Source: Pseudokineococcus marinus
GTDB taxonomy: Bacteria > Actinomycetota > Actinomycetes > Actinomycetales > Quadrisphaeraceae
Reading direction: 5' to 3'
Assembly: GCF_037482405.1 (NCBI RefSeq)
Contig: NZ_JBBHZZ010000008.1
Span: 78,908 to 142,907, forward strand
DNA length: 64,000 nt
Position 1 is the stretch's first letter. Each line of letters opens with the position of its first letter. The notes beneath the pieces were generated by a model. That model was given only the letters and a program-made list of their open reading frames with translations, had not been told where the DNA came from and made no database searches. Shown piece by piece: positions 24,642 to 33,036 of the stretch. The position numbers and the translations under genes were made by a program.

Positions 24642-25292
24642 GTGGCCGCAACGACCCCGATGACTGCCGTGACGCCCATGACCGCCGCCGTTCCCGGCGC
24701 CCGCACCGCCCCCGACGCCGCGAGCGGCCACCGCACGGACGCCGAGCGCCTCGTGGAGGGTCTGCGCCGCCGGCGCCCCGTCGTCCTCGTCGACGTGCGC
24801 ACGCCCGCCGAGTACGAGACCGCCCACGTCGAGGGGGCCGTCAACGTGCCGCTCGAGCTGCTCCTGCGGGAGCCGGGCGCGGTCGCGTCGCGCCTGTCCG
24901 GCGACGTCGTCCTCATGTGCGCGCTCGGCGGGCGCGCCGAGCAGGCCCGCGAGGCGCTCGTCGCCGCGGGCGCCACGGCCACGCTGCAGGTGCTCGGCGG
25001 CGGGGTCGACGGCGTCCGCCGCGCCGGCGGCACCGTCGTGGCCGGTCGCAGCCGCTGGGCCATGGAGCGCCAGGTGCGCCTCGTCGCCGGCTCCCTCGTC
25101 CTCGGCAGCGTCCTGCTGAGCCTGCGGGTGCCCGCCGCCCGCTTCCTCGCCGGCGGCGTCGGCGCGGGCCTCACCTACGCCGCCCTCAGCGACACCTGCA
25201 CGATGGCGCGCGGTCTCGCCCGCCTGCCCTACAACCGGACGGTGGCCTCGCCCACGCTCGACGAGGTGCTCGCCCAGCTCGACGCCGCCTGA
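24642..25292 (+). CDS. Rhodanese-like protein with C-terminal membrane segment
   Basis: A 216-residue protein. The rhodanese domain (about 30-115) has VVLVDVRTPAEYETAHVEGAVNVPLE and the active loop CALGGR, with the catalytic cysteine preceded by VVLM. It is followed by a DUF2892-like membrane part (VAGSLVLGSVLLSL, FLAGGVGAGLTYAALSDTC) ending in ARLPYNR, as in YgaP-type membrane sulfurtransferases. It would carry persulfide sulfur at the membrane. GGAGG five bases before the GTG at 24642 fixes this start; an ATG at 24660 is an alternative. A strong hairpin follows the stop. Confidence 0.85.
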   Translation: MAATTPMTAVTPMTAAVPGARTAPDAASGHRTDAERLVEGLRRRRPVVLVDVRTPAEYETAHVEGAVNVPLELLLREPGAVASRLSGDVVLMCALGGRAEQAREALVAAGATATLQVLGGGVDGVRRAGGTVVAGRSRWAMERQVRLVAGSLVLGSVLLSLRVPAARFLAGGVGAGLTYAALSDTCTMARGLARLPYNRTVASPTLDEVLAQLDAA

Positions 25293-25316
25293 GCCGCCCC
25301 TCCCCGGCCTCCCGGC

Positions 25317-25366
25317 ACGACGACGGCCCCCGGACCTCCTTCGAGGAGGTCGGGGGCCGTCGTCGT
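25317..25366. terminator. Strong bidirectional hairpin
   Basis: ACGACGACGGCCCCCG pairs with CGGGGGCCGTCGTCGT, and ACCTCCT with AGGAGGT across a single-base bulge, giving a stem of about 23 pairs. It separates the rhodanese gene from the oppositely oriented nrdB. Confidence 0.8.
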
Positions 25367-25402
25367 CGCGGCGCCACGGCCGAGCGGTGCCGCGCCGGGG
25401 CG

Positions 25403-26638
25403 TCAGTCCCAGGAGAGCCCGCCGCCGGTCTGGTACTCGATGACCCGGGTCTCGAAGAAGTTCTTCTCCTTGCCCAGGTCCATGACCTCGCTCATCCACG
25501 GGAACGGGTTGTCCACCGCGGGGTAGACGGGGGCGAGACCGAGCTGGCCGCAGCGGCGGTTGGTGATGAAGTGCATGTACTGCTCGCACAGCTCGGCGTT
25601 GAGGCCGAGGAGCCCGCGCGGCATCGTCGAGCGGCCGTAGGCGACCTCGAGCTCGCAGGCCTCGGTGAGCATCTGCCGCACCTCGGCCTGGAACTCCTCG
25701 CTCCACAGGTGCGGGTTCTCGGCCTTGATCTGGTTGATCGTGTCGATGCCGAAGTTCAGGTGGATCGACTCGTCGCGCAGGATGTACTGGTACTGCTCGG
25801 CGATGCCGACCATCTTGTTCCGCCGGCCGAGCGAGAGGATCTGCGCGAAGCCGGTGTAGAACCACATGCCCTCGAAGATGACGTAGAAGGCCACGAGGTC
25901 GCGCAGGAACTGGGTGTCGGCCTCCGGCGTCCCCGTGCGGAAGTCCGGGTCCTCCAGCGCCTGGGTGTACTGCAGCGCCCAGGCGTCCTTGTCGGCGATG
26001 GACGGCACCTCGCGGTACATGTTGAAGAGCTCGCCCTCGTCCAGGCCGAGGCTCTCGCAGATGTACTGGAAGGTGTGCGTGTGCACGGCCTCCTCGAAGG
26101 ACTGCCGCAGCAGGTACTGGCGGCACTCCGGGTTCGTGAGGTGGCGGTAGACCGCGAGCACGATGTTGTTCGCGACGAGGGACTCGGCCGTCGCGAAGAA
26201 CCCGAGGTTGCGCTTGAGCATGAGCCGCTCGTCCTCGGTGAGCCCGCCGGGCGAGTTCCACAGCGCGATGTCGGCCTGCATGGACACCTCGGTGGGCATC
26301 CAGTGGTTGCCGCACCCGGCGAGGTACTTGTCCCACGCCCACGTGTACTTCATGGGCAGCAGCTGGTTGACGTCGGCGCGGCCGTTGATCATCCGCTTCT
26401 CGGAGACCTCGACGCGGCCTCCGTTGCGGTCGAGGCTGCCGAGGCCCGTGGTCGAGTCCCCCGAGCCGGCGCCGTCCTGGGCCGGGGCGGTCGTCGGGGC
26501 CACGGCCGGCTGCGGGACGCCGGGCAGGTCGGCCGGGCGCGCGGTGACGTCGCCGGAGGTGCGGGCGCCCGGAACCTGCGGGCGCACGGGAGCGGGAGCG
26601 GTCGTCGGGGCGGGAGCGTCGTCCCAGTCGAGAGTCAC
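25403..26638 (-). CDS. nrdB: Ribonucleotide reductase beta subunit, class Ic-like
   Basis: A 411-residue R2 protein that supplies the radical for ribonucleotide reduction. A Pro/Ala-rich extension (about 1-75) precedes the ferritin-like core. Metal ligands by motif are Asp123 (QADIALW), Glu183 and His186 (EEAVHTH), Glu256 (IFEGMWF), Glu290 and His293 (RDESIHLNF). The residue four after His186, which is the radical Tyr in class Ia enzymes, is Phe190 (HTHTF), as in the Chlamydia R2c protein that uses an Mn/Fe cofactor. The C-terminal Tyr for radical transfer to NrdA is present (EYQTGGG). The GTG start overlaps the nrdA stop (GTGA, 26635-26638), so the two are coupled and share the B12 riboswitch control. 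Confidence 0.93.
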   Translation of the reverse strand: MTLDWDDAPAPTTAPAPVRPQVPGARTSGDVTARPADLPGVPQPAVAPTTAPAQDGAGSGDSTTGLGSLDRNGGRVEVSEKRMINGRADVNQLLPMKYTWAWDKYLAGCGNHWMPTEVSMQADIALWNSPGGLTEDERLMLKRNLGFFATAESLVANNIVLAVYRHLTNPECRQYLLRQSFEEAVHTHTFQYICESLGLDEGELFNMYREVPSIADKDAWALQYTQALEDPDFRTGTPEADTQFLRDLVAFYVIFEGMWFYTGFAQILSLGRRNKMVGIAEQYQYILRDESIHLNFGIDTINQIKAENPHLWSEEFQAEVRQMLTEACELEVAYGRSTMPRGLLGLNAELCEQYMHFITNRRCGQLGLAPVYPAVDNPFPWMSEVMDLGKEKNFFETRVIEYQTGGGLSWD

Positions 26639-29613
26639 TGGCAGGCCTCGCACTCGGGGTCGTCGATGGAGCACGCCGCGGGCTGCGGCGCGCCGGTCGG
26701 GACTACTGCTGCCACGGCCGTGGGAGCGGCGGTGACCGGCGGCGCCACGGCCGCGGGCACCGCCGGGACGGCCGCGGCCGCGGGGGCGACGGCGACCGCG
26801 TTGAGGCGGCCGTCGGTGCCCTTGAGCGTCGACTTCTCGACGTGGGTGCGGCTCGAGCTGCGCAGGTAGTACGTCGTCTTGAGCCCCTGGCGCCAGGCCG
26901 CCCGGTAGAGCTCGTCGAGCGTGCGCCCGTTGGGCTCGAGGACGTAGAGGTTGAGCGACTGCGCCTGGTCGATCCACACCTGGCGGCGCGAGCCGGCTCG
27001 CACGAGCCAGTGGGGGTCCACCTCGAAGGCGGTGGCGTAGAGGGCCTTGAGGTCGGCGGGCACCCGGTCGACGGCGCCGAGGCTGCCGTCGTAGTACTTG
27101 AGGTCGCTGACCATGACGTCGTCCCACAGCCCGCGCTCCTTCAGGGCGCGCACGAGCGAGGTCGAGACGACGGTGAAGTCGCCGCTCATGTTCGCCTTGA
27201 CGTAGAGGTTGCGGTACTGCGGCTCGATCGACTGGCTGACGCCGACGATGTTGCTGATGGTCGCCGTCGGCGCGATCGCCATGATGTTGGAGTTGCGGAC
27301 GCCGGTGCGCTGCACCCGCTCGCGCAGCGACGCCCAGTCCTGGCGCTCGACGACGGGCTGGTCGAGGTCGCCGCCGCGGGCCTCGGCCACGCGCGCCACC
27401 GAGTCGTGCGGCATGACGCCCTGGCTCCACAGCGACCCGGGGAAGGACGCGTACGCGCCGCGCTCCTCGGCGAGGTCCGCCGAGGCGCTGATGGCGGCGT
27501 GGCTGATGGCCTCCATGCTCGTGCCGGCGAACTCGACCGCCGCCTCGCTGGCGTACGGCAGGCCCAGGGTGAAGAGCGCGTCCTGGAAGCCCATGAGCCC
27601 GAGGCCCACCGGGCGGTGCTTCCGGTTCGAGTTCTCCGCCTGCGGGATCGTGTAGAGGTTGATGTCGATGACGTCGTCGAGCATCCGGACCGCGGTGCGC
27701 ACGGTGGCGCGCAGCTTCTCCTCGTCGAGCCCGTCGGGGCCGACGTGCTGGGCGAGGTTCACCGAGGCGAGGTTGCAGACGGCGACCTCGTCGCGGCTCG
27801 TGTTGAGCGTGATCTCCGTGCAGAGGTTCGAGGAGTGCACGACGCCGGCGTGCTGCTGCGGCGAGCGCAGGTTGCACGCGTCCTTGAAGGTGATCCACGG
27901 GTGCCCGGTCTCGAAGAGCATCGTCAGCATCCGGCGCCACAGGTCCTTGGCGCGCACGGTGCGGGAGACGGCGATGCGCCCCGCGGCGGCCTCGGCCTCG
28001 TAGTGCTCGTAGCGGTCCTTGAAGGCCGCGCCGTAGAGGTCGTGGAGGTCGGGCACCTCGTCGGGCGAGAAGAGCGTCCAGTCGCCGTCGGCCTCGACCC
28101 GCTGGAGGAAGAGGTCCGGCACCCAGTTGGCGGTGTTCATGTCGTGGGTGCGGCGGCGGTCGTCGCCGGTGTTCTTGCGCAGGTCGAGGAACTGCTCGAC
28201 GTCGATGTGCCACGTCTCGAGGTAGGCGCAGACGGCGCCCTTGCGCTTGCCGCCCTGGTTGACGGCGATCGCCGTGTCGTTGGCCACCTTGAGGAACGGC
28301 ACGATGCCGGAGCTCTCGCCGTTCGTGCCCTTGATGTAGGCGCCCGTGCCGCGCACCGGCGTCCAGTCGTTGCCGAGGCCGCCGGAGAACTTGGCGAGCA
28401 GCGCGTTGTCGCGGATGCCCGAGTAGATGGCGTCGAGGTCGTCGTCGACGGTCGTGAGGAAGCACGAGGAGAGCTGCGGGCGCACCGTGCCGGCGTTGAA
28501 GAGCGTCGGCGTCGAGGTCATGAGGTCGAAGCTCGACAGCGCCTCGTAGAACTGGACCGCCCGCGCCTCGCGGTCGTCCTCCTCGAGGGCGAGACCCATG
28601 GCCACGCGCAGGAAGAAGGCCTGCGGCATCTCGAACCGCACGCCCCTCGTGTGGAGGAAGTAGCGGTCGTAGAGCGTCTGCAGGCCGAGGTAGGTGAAGT
28701 CGAGGTCGCGCTCGGGGCGGATGGCCGCGCCGAGCCGCTCGAGGTCGAAGTCGAGCAGGCGCGGGTCGAGGCGCTCGTCGGCGACGCCGTGGCGCACGTA
28801 GTCGGCGAAGTACGCGGGGTACCGCTCGGCCATCTGCGCCTGGCTGGCCTGCTGGGGCTCGCCGGCGAGGAGGGTGAGGACCTCGGTGCGCAGGACGTCG
28901 AGGAGCAGGCGGGCGCTGACCCGGCTGTAGTCGGGCTCGGTCTCGACCATCGAGCGCGCCGCGAGGACGGGCGCCTGGGCGAGCTCGGCGGCGGTGATGC
29001 CGTCGTAGAGGCTGCGGACGGTCTCGGCGAGGACGGCGGAGGCGTCGACGGCCGGGTCGAGGTCGGCGCAGGCCTCGCCGATGACGAGGCGCAGGCGGTC
29101 GACGTCGAGCGGGGCCTGGCCGCCGTCGGGGCCGGTCACGCGCAGGTCGGGGATGCGGGCCCCGCCCGGCATCTGCGGCAGCTCGGCGCCGCGGCTCGCG
29201 TCGTCGGGCTCGGGCAGGGACGCCGCGGCCGCGCGCAGGCGGGCGTGCTCCTCGCGGTAGAGGACGTAGGAGCGGGCGATGCGGTGCTCGCCCGAGCGCA
29301 TCAGGGCCAGCTCGACCTGGTCCTGGATCTCCTCGACGTCGACCGAGCGTCCCGCGCCGTAGCGGCGCTCGAGGGCGGCGACGACCTGGCCGGTGAGGAC
29401 GTCGACGAGCTCGCGGACGCGGCTGCTGCCGCCGGCGCCCTGGCCCTCGACGGCGAGGAAGGCGGCGCGCATGGCGGCGGAGATCTTGGCGGGCTCGAAG
29501 GCGGCGACGCCGCCGTCGCGCTTGAGGACGGCGATGCGGGCGCTCGGCCCCGCCGGGGCGGTGCCCGTGGGTGCGCCCGGTGCGGCGGCCGGCCGCTCGG
29601 TGGTCTGGGTCAT
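26635..29613 (-). CDS. nrdA: Ribonucleotide reductase alpha subunit
   Basis: A 992-residue catalytic subunit reducing ribonucleoside diphosphates. The N-terminal ATP-cone is at about 25-115 (RIAVLKRDGGVAAFEPAKI). The barrel contains TPTLFNAGTVRPQLSSCFL, KFSGGLGNDWTPVRG, NLCTEI and PTATISNIVGVSQSIEP. A Pro/Ala/Val-rich linker leads to the C-terminal redox pair CEAC that passes electrons from thioredoxin-like donors. GGAGAGAG precedes the ATG at 29613. The leader holds a cobalamin riboswitch and the promoter two NrdR boxes. Streptomyces nrdABS has the same B12 control; there, B12 shuts this operon down when the B12-dependent class II enzyme can work. Confidence 0.95.
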   Translation of the reverse strand: MTQTTERPAAAPGAPTGTAPAGPSARIAVLKRDGGVAAFEPAKISAAMRAAFLAVEGQGAGGSSRVRELVDVLTGQVVAALERRYGAGRSVDVEEIQDQVELALMRSGEHRIARSYVLYREEHARLRAAAASLPEPDDASRGAELPQMPGGARIPDLRVTGPDGGQAPLDVDRLRLVIGEACADLDPAVDASAVLAETVRSLYDGITAAELAQAPVLAARSMVETEPDYSRVSARLLLDVLRTEVLTLLAGEPQQASQAQMAERYPAYFADYVRHGVADERLDPRLLDFDLERLGAAIRPERDLDFTYLGLQTLYDRYFLHTRGVRFEMPQAFFLRVAMGLALEEDDREARAVQFYEALSSFDLMTSTPTLFNAGTVRPQLSSCFLTTVDDDLDAIYSGIRDNALLAKFSGGLGNDWTPVRGTGAYIKGTNGESSGIVPFLKVANDTAIAVNQGGKRKGAVCAYLETWHIDVEQFLDLRKNTGDDRRRTHDMNTANWVPDLFLQRVEADGDWTLFSPDEVPDLHDLYGAAFKDRYEHYEAEAAAGRIAVSRTVRAKDLWRRMLTMLFETGHPWITFKDACNLRSPQQHAGVVHSSNLCTEITLNTSRDEVAVCNLASVNLAQHVGPDGLDEEKLRATVRTAVRMLDDVIDINLYTIPQAENSNRKHRPVGLGLMGFQDALFTLGLPYASEAAVEFAGTSMEAISHAAISASADLAEERGAYASFPGSLWSQGVMPHDSVARVAEARGGDLDQPVVERQDWASLRERVQRTGVRNSNIMAIAPTATISNIVGVSQSIEPQYRNLYVKANMSGDFTVVSTSLVRALKERGLWDDVMVSDLKYYDGSLGAVDRVPADLKALYATAFEVDPHWLVRAGSRRQVWIDQAQSLNLYVLEPNGRTLDELYRAAWRQGLKTTYYLRSSSRTHVEKSTLKGTDGRLNAVAVAPAAAAVPAVPAAVAPPVTAAPTAVAAVVPTGAPQPAACSIDDPECEACQ

Positions 29614-29755
29614 CGGTGCTCTCTCCTCGCGAGCGTGGTGCCCGGTGCTCGCGGGAGGAGCGGTGCCGACGGCAGCGCGCACGGGGGTGCGCACGACGTC
29701 GCCACGAGCCCACCCGCGAGGCCCCGGACGGCGCGCACCGGCCGGCGCGCGCACC

Positions 29756-29980
29756 GGAGGCAGGTCTTCGGACTCGCGGGCGCCGGTGCTCGCGCACCGT
29801 CCTACTGGCCGTCGCTTCCCGGGCTCGCACCCAGTGCTGCGACCGGCGCCCGGCTCTCGTCGGGCACCGGTGACGGCGGTCGTTCCCGCTCACCGCTGCG
29901 GGGCAGTCCCGGAGTCGCACCGGGTTCCCTCTTGCCCCGGCCACCCCCGCCGCGAGAGCGAGGAGGGCCGGACCTCCAGC
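29756..29980 (-). ncRNA. Cobalamin riboswitch in the nrdAB leader
   Basis: Read on the minus strand this region has the conserved cobalamin aptamer pieces in order: a GGAGG 5' stem element (29977-29973), GAGGGAACCCGGTG, ACTCCGGGACTGCCCCGC, the B12-box core GCGGTGAGCGGGAACGACCG, and the closing GAAGACCTGCC followed by CCTCC (29760-29756). It begins just after the predicted transcription start and ends about 140 bases before the nrdA ATG. The intervening leader contains GC-rich self-complementary stretches (29729-29755) that could act in the expression platform. B12 binding is expected to reduce nrdAB expression. Confidence 0.93.
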
Positions 29981-29987
29981 GCCGCTG

Positions 29988-30034
29988 ACACTACATCTCG
30001 GGCCGTCCCGCGCAAGCACCCCAACATCTCGTGT
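29988..30034 (-). promoter_or_regulatory. nrdAB promoter with two NrdR boxes
   Basis: On the minus strand TTGCGC (30015-30010) and TAGTGT (29993-29988) are separated by 16 bp and form the likely promoter. On the plus strand two 16-bp sites, ACACTACATCTCGGGC (29988-30003) and CCCCAACATCTCGTGT (30019-30034), share the core C-A/T-ACATCTCG and lie 31 bp apart, three helical turns, as usual for NrdR box pairs. The first overlaps the -10 box, so NrdR with dATP/ATP bound should repress. Confidence 0.8.
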
Positions 30035-30145
30035 CGGCGTGTCGCGCGTCGTCCACAAGCGGTCCACCGCTCGTCCCCCGCCGGGCGCCCCTCGTCCCCC
30101 GCTCGTCCACGCCCCCGTCCCCAGGCTCGAGCCCAGCTGGACGGA

Positions 30146-30200
30146 CTTCGTAGCCTTCTTCCGCTCCACAGCGCTCTGAGGACGGAGAAGGGCTACGAAG
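30146..30200. terminator. Long imperfect hairpin downstream of copA
   Basis: CTTCGTAGCC (30146-30155) pairs with GGCTACGAAG (30191-30200), with further partial pairing toward the loop. It follows the copA stop and precedes the nrdAB promoter, so it probably ends the copper operon transcript. Confidence 0.6.
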
Positions 30201-30242
30201 GCCCAGGAGAGGCGCATCTCCGCGGAGCAGCGACGCCGCGGG

Positions 30243-32531
30243 TCAGGCGACGGCGCCCGACGTCGAGCGGAAGCGGCGCAGGCGCAGGCTGTTGGTGACG
30301 ACGAACACCGAGGACAGGGCCATGGCGGCACCGGCGACCATCGGGGTCAGCAGCCCGGCCATGGCCAGCGGGATCGCGGCGACGTTGTAGGCGAAGGCCC
30401 ACGCGAGGTTGCCGCGGATGGTCCGCAGGGTCGCCCGCGAGAGGCGGACGGCGTCGGCGGCCGAGCGCAGGTCGCCCCGGACGAGCGTGAGGTCGGAGGC
30501 CTCGACGGCGACGTCGGTGCCCGTGCCGAGGGCGATGCCGAGGTCGGCCTGCGCGAGCGCCGCGGCGTCGTTGACGCCGTCCCCCACGACGGCGACGACG
30601 TGCCCCTCGGCCTGGAGCCGCTGCACGACGTCGACCTTGCCGGCCGGCAGGACGCCCGCGACGACCTCCTCCACCCCGACCTCGGCGGCGACGGCCCGCG
30701 CCGCGGCCTCGTGGTCGCCCGTGACGAGGACGGGCCGCAGCCCGAGGTCCCGCAGCTGGCGGACGGCGTCGGCCGAGGTCGGCTTCACGGCGTCGGCGAC
30801 GACGAGGAGCCCGCGCGCCGCGCCGTCCCAGCCGACCGCGACGACGGTGCGTCCGGTCGCCTCGGCGCGCCCCTGAGCCGCGGCGAGGTCGGCGGGCAGC
30901 GCGAGCCCGCGCTCGGCGAGCAGCCGCGGGCGTCCGACGACGACCGCCCGGCCCTCGACCGACCCCTCGACGCCGAGCCCGTCGCGCGAGGCGAAGCCCG
31001 TGACGTCCGGCAGCGCGCCCACCTCCGCGGCGGCCGCGGTGATCGCCCGGGCGATCGGGTGCTCCGAGGCGGCCTCGAGGGCCCCGGCCGCGCGCAGGAC
31101 GTCGTCGCGGTCCTCGTCCGCGCCCGGCACGACGTCGACCAGGGACATCCGCCCCGTCGTCACCGTCCCCGTCTTGTCGAGGACGACGACGTCGGCCCTG
31201 CGGGTCTGCTCGAGCACCTCGGGGCCGCGGACGACGACGCCCATGCGAGCCCCCCGGCCCGTGCCGACCATGAGCGCGGTCGGCGTCGCCAGACCCAGCG
31301 CGCAGGGGCAGGCGATGATGAGGACGGCGACGGCCGCCGTCAGCGCGGGCGCCCACCCGGCCCCCGCGCCGAGCCAGAAGCCGAGCGTCGCGACGGCCAG
31401 CGCGATGACGACGGGCACGAAGACGGCGGAGACCCGGTCGGCCAGGCGCTGCACCTGCGCCTTGCCCTCCTGGGCGCGCTCGACGAGGGCCGCGGTCTGC
31501 GCGAGCTGGGTGTCGGCGCCGACGCGCTCGGCGCGCACGACGAGCCGCCCCGCCGCGTTGACGCCCCCGCCCGCGACGGCGTCCCCCGGCCCGACCTCGG
31601 CCGGGACGGGCTCGCCGGTGAGGGCCGAGACGTCGACCGCCGAGGTGCCGTCGAGGACGACGCCGTCGGCGGCCACCTTCTCCCCCGGCCGGACGACGAA
31701 GACGTCGCCGACGGCGAGCTCCTCCACCGGGACGCGGACCTCGGTCGTGCCGCCGGGGCCCTCGCGGCGCACCGCGACGTCCTTGGCGCCGCTGGCGAGG
31801 AGCTCGCGCAGCGCCGCGCCGGCCCGGCGCTTGCTGCGGCCCTCGAGGTAGCGCCCGAGCAGCACGAACGCCGTGACGCCGGCGGCGGCCTCGAGGTAGA
31901 TCGACCCGCTGCCGTCGGCCTCGCCCGCCAGCCAGGTGAAGCCGTGCCGCATGCCGATCGCGCCGGCGTCGCCCAGCACGAGGGCGTAGAGGGACCAGGC
32001 CAGCGCGGCGAGGGTGCCGACCGAGACGAGCGTGTCCATCGTGGCCGCGCCGTGGCGGAGGTTCACCCACGCCGCGCGGTGGAAGGGCCAGCCGGCCCAC
32101 AGCACGGCCGGCAGGGCGAGGGCCAGGGAGACCCACTGCCAGGCCGGGAACTGCGCCGCCGGGACCATGGCGAGGACGACGACGGGGACCGCCAGCGCGA
32201 CGGCGCCGACGACTCGTCGCCGCAGGGAGCGCAGGGGGTCGTCCTCCTCGACGGCGACCTGCCGCCGCTCGGGCCGGTGCTCGCGCGCGGTGTACCCGGC
32301 GGACTCGACCGCGGCGACGATCACCGCCAGGTCGGTCCCGGCCGGCGCCGTGACGCGGGCGCGCTCGGTGGCGTAGTTGACCGTCGCGGTGACGCCGTCG
32401 AGCTTGCCGAGCTTGCGCTCCACCCGGTTCGCGCACGAGGCGCACGTCATGCCGCCGACGACGAGGTCGACGCTCGTCACGCCCGGCTCGGCCGGGGCCG
32501 CGCCGGGTCGGTCGTCGGTGGTCGAGCTCAC
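30243..32531 (-). CDS. copA: Copper-exporting P1B-type ATPase
   Basis: A 762-residue P-type ATPase. One N-terminal metal-binding domain carries GGMTCASC (Cys30 and Cys33). The membrane copper site is IACPCALGLATP, the phosphorylated Asp is in DKTGTVTTG, the P1B signature HP is in ASEHPIA, and the hinge is GDGVNDAAAL. The C-terminal NSLRLRRF is typical of Cu(I) exporters. It pumps Cu(I) out of the cytoplasm using ATP. GGAGGTCCTC precedes the GTG at 32531. It ends the csoR-copZ-small membrane protein-copA gene series and should be induced when copper displaces CsoR. Confidence 0.95.
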   Translation of the reverse strand: MSSTTDDRPGAAPAEPGVTSVDLVVGGMTCASCANRVERKLGKLDGVTATVNYATERARVTAPAGTDLAVIVAAVESAGYTAREHRPERRQVAVEEDDPLRSLRRRVVGAVALAVPVVVLAMVPAAQFPAWQWVSLALALPAVLWAGWPFHRAAWVNLRHGAATMDTLVSVGTLAALAWSLYALVLGDAGAIGMRHGFTWLAGEADGSGSIYLEAAAGVTAFVLLGRYLEGRSKRRAGAALRELLASGAKDVAVRREGPGGTTEVRVPVEELAVGDVFVVRPGEKVAADGVVLDGTSAVDVSALTGEPVPAEVGPGDAVAGGGVNAAGRLVVRAERVGADTQLAQTAALVERAQEGKAQVQRLADRVSAVFVPVVIALAVATLGFWLGAGAGWAPALTAAVAVLIIACPCALGLATPTALMVGTGRGARMGVVVRGPEVLEQTRRADVVVLDKTGTVTTGRMSLVDVVPGADEDRDDVLRAAGALEAASEHPIARAITAAAAEVGALPDVTGFASRDGLGVEGSVEGRAVVVGRPRLLAERGLALPADLAAAQGRAEATGRTVVAVGWDGAARGLLVVADAVKPTSADAVRQLRDLGLRPVLVTGDHEAAARAVAAEVGVEEVVAGVLPAGKVDVVQRLQAEGHVVAVVGDGVNDAAALAQADLGIALGTGTDVAVEASDLTLVRGDLRSAADAVRLSRATLRTIRGNLAWAFAYNVAAIPLAMAGLLTPMVAGAAMALSSVFVVTNSLRLRRFRSTSGAVA

Positions 32532-32550
32532 GAGGACCTCCGGGAGGTGG

Positions 32551-32775
32551 TCAGCGGTGCGGGGCGTCGTGCTCGGCGGGCTGCGTGCCGACGGGCTGAG
32601 GGTCGGACGGCTGGGCGCCGAGGGGCTGGAGCGGTCCGACGGCGGCACCGAGCCCGAGGCCAGCGGCGAGGACGCCGACGAGGAGCAGGCCGTAGGCCCC
32701 GAGGGCGCGGGCCGGCCGGTCGGCGGGGGCGCCGCTCCCCCGCCCGTCGGGGGCGGGCGCCGCGGGCCCCGTCAC
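32551..32775 (-). CDS. Small single-helix membrane protein in the copper operon
   Basis: This 74-residue protein is not one I recognise. It has a Pro/Gly-rich start, one hydrophobic helix (LGAYGLLLVGVLAAGLGLGAA), and a Gln/Pro-rich tail ending EHDAPHR. It overlaps the copZ stop by GTGA (32772-32775) and ends 20 bp before copA. The tight packing and sensible hydrophobic profile argue that it is real. Location suggests a copper-related helper, with the terminal His residues as possible ligands; this is inference only. Confidence 0.6.
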   Translation of the reverse strand: MTGPAAPAPDGRGSGAPADRPARALGAYGLLLVGVLAAGLGLGAAVGPLQPLGAQPSDPQPVGTQPAEHDAPHR

Positions 32776-32987
32776 GGCGCGGCGGGGGCCAGGGCGTAGC
32801 CGGCCTCGGTGACGGCGTCGCCGATCATCCCGTCGGTGACGTCGTCGCCCGCGGTGACGACGAGGCGCCCCGACGCGAGGTCGACGTCCACGCCGGAGAC
32901 GCCGGGGACCTCCCCGACCTCCTCGGTGACGGAGCGGACGCAGTGCTCGCAGGTCATGCCGGTGACGGTGTAGGTGGCGGTGCGCAC
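32772..32987 (-). CDS. copZ: Copper chaperone, HMA domain
   Basis: A 71-residue heavy-metal-associated domain protein with the copper motif MTCEHC near residues 11-16 and the usual ferredoxin-like fold pattern ending ITDAV-type helix and AGYAL. It carries Cu(I) to the CopA ATPase. AGGAGGACACC precedes the GTG at 32987. It lies 49 bp downstream of csoR and overlaps the next small gene. Confidence 0.92.
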   Translation of the reverse strand: MRTATYTVTGMTCEHCVRSVTEEVGEVPGVSGVDVDLASGRLVVTAGDDVTDGMIGDAVTEAGYALAPAAP

Positions 32988-33036
32988 GGTGTCCTCCTGG
33001 GTGGGGTGCGGGGTGTCGTGGACGGGGACGGCGGGC

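Noticed and set aside
25403..30331. 1642-codon minus-strand frame that extends nrdB upstream through nrdA
   Set aside because: The upstream part is an Arg/Pro-rich shadow of nrdA in another frame; nrdB has a proper GTG at the GTGA junction.
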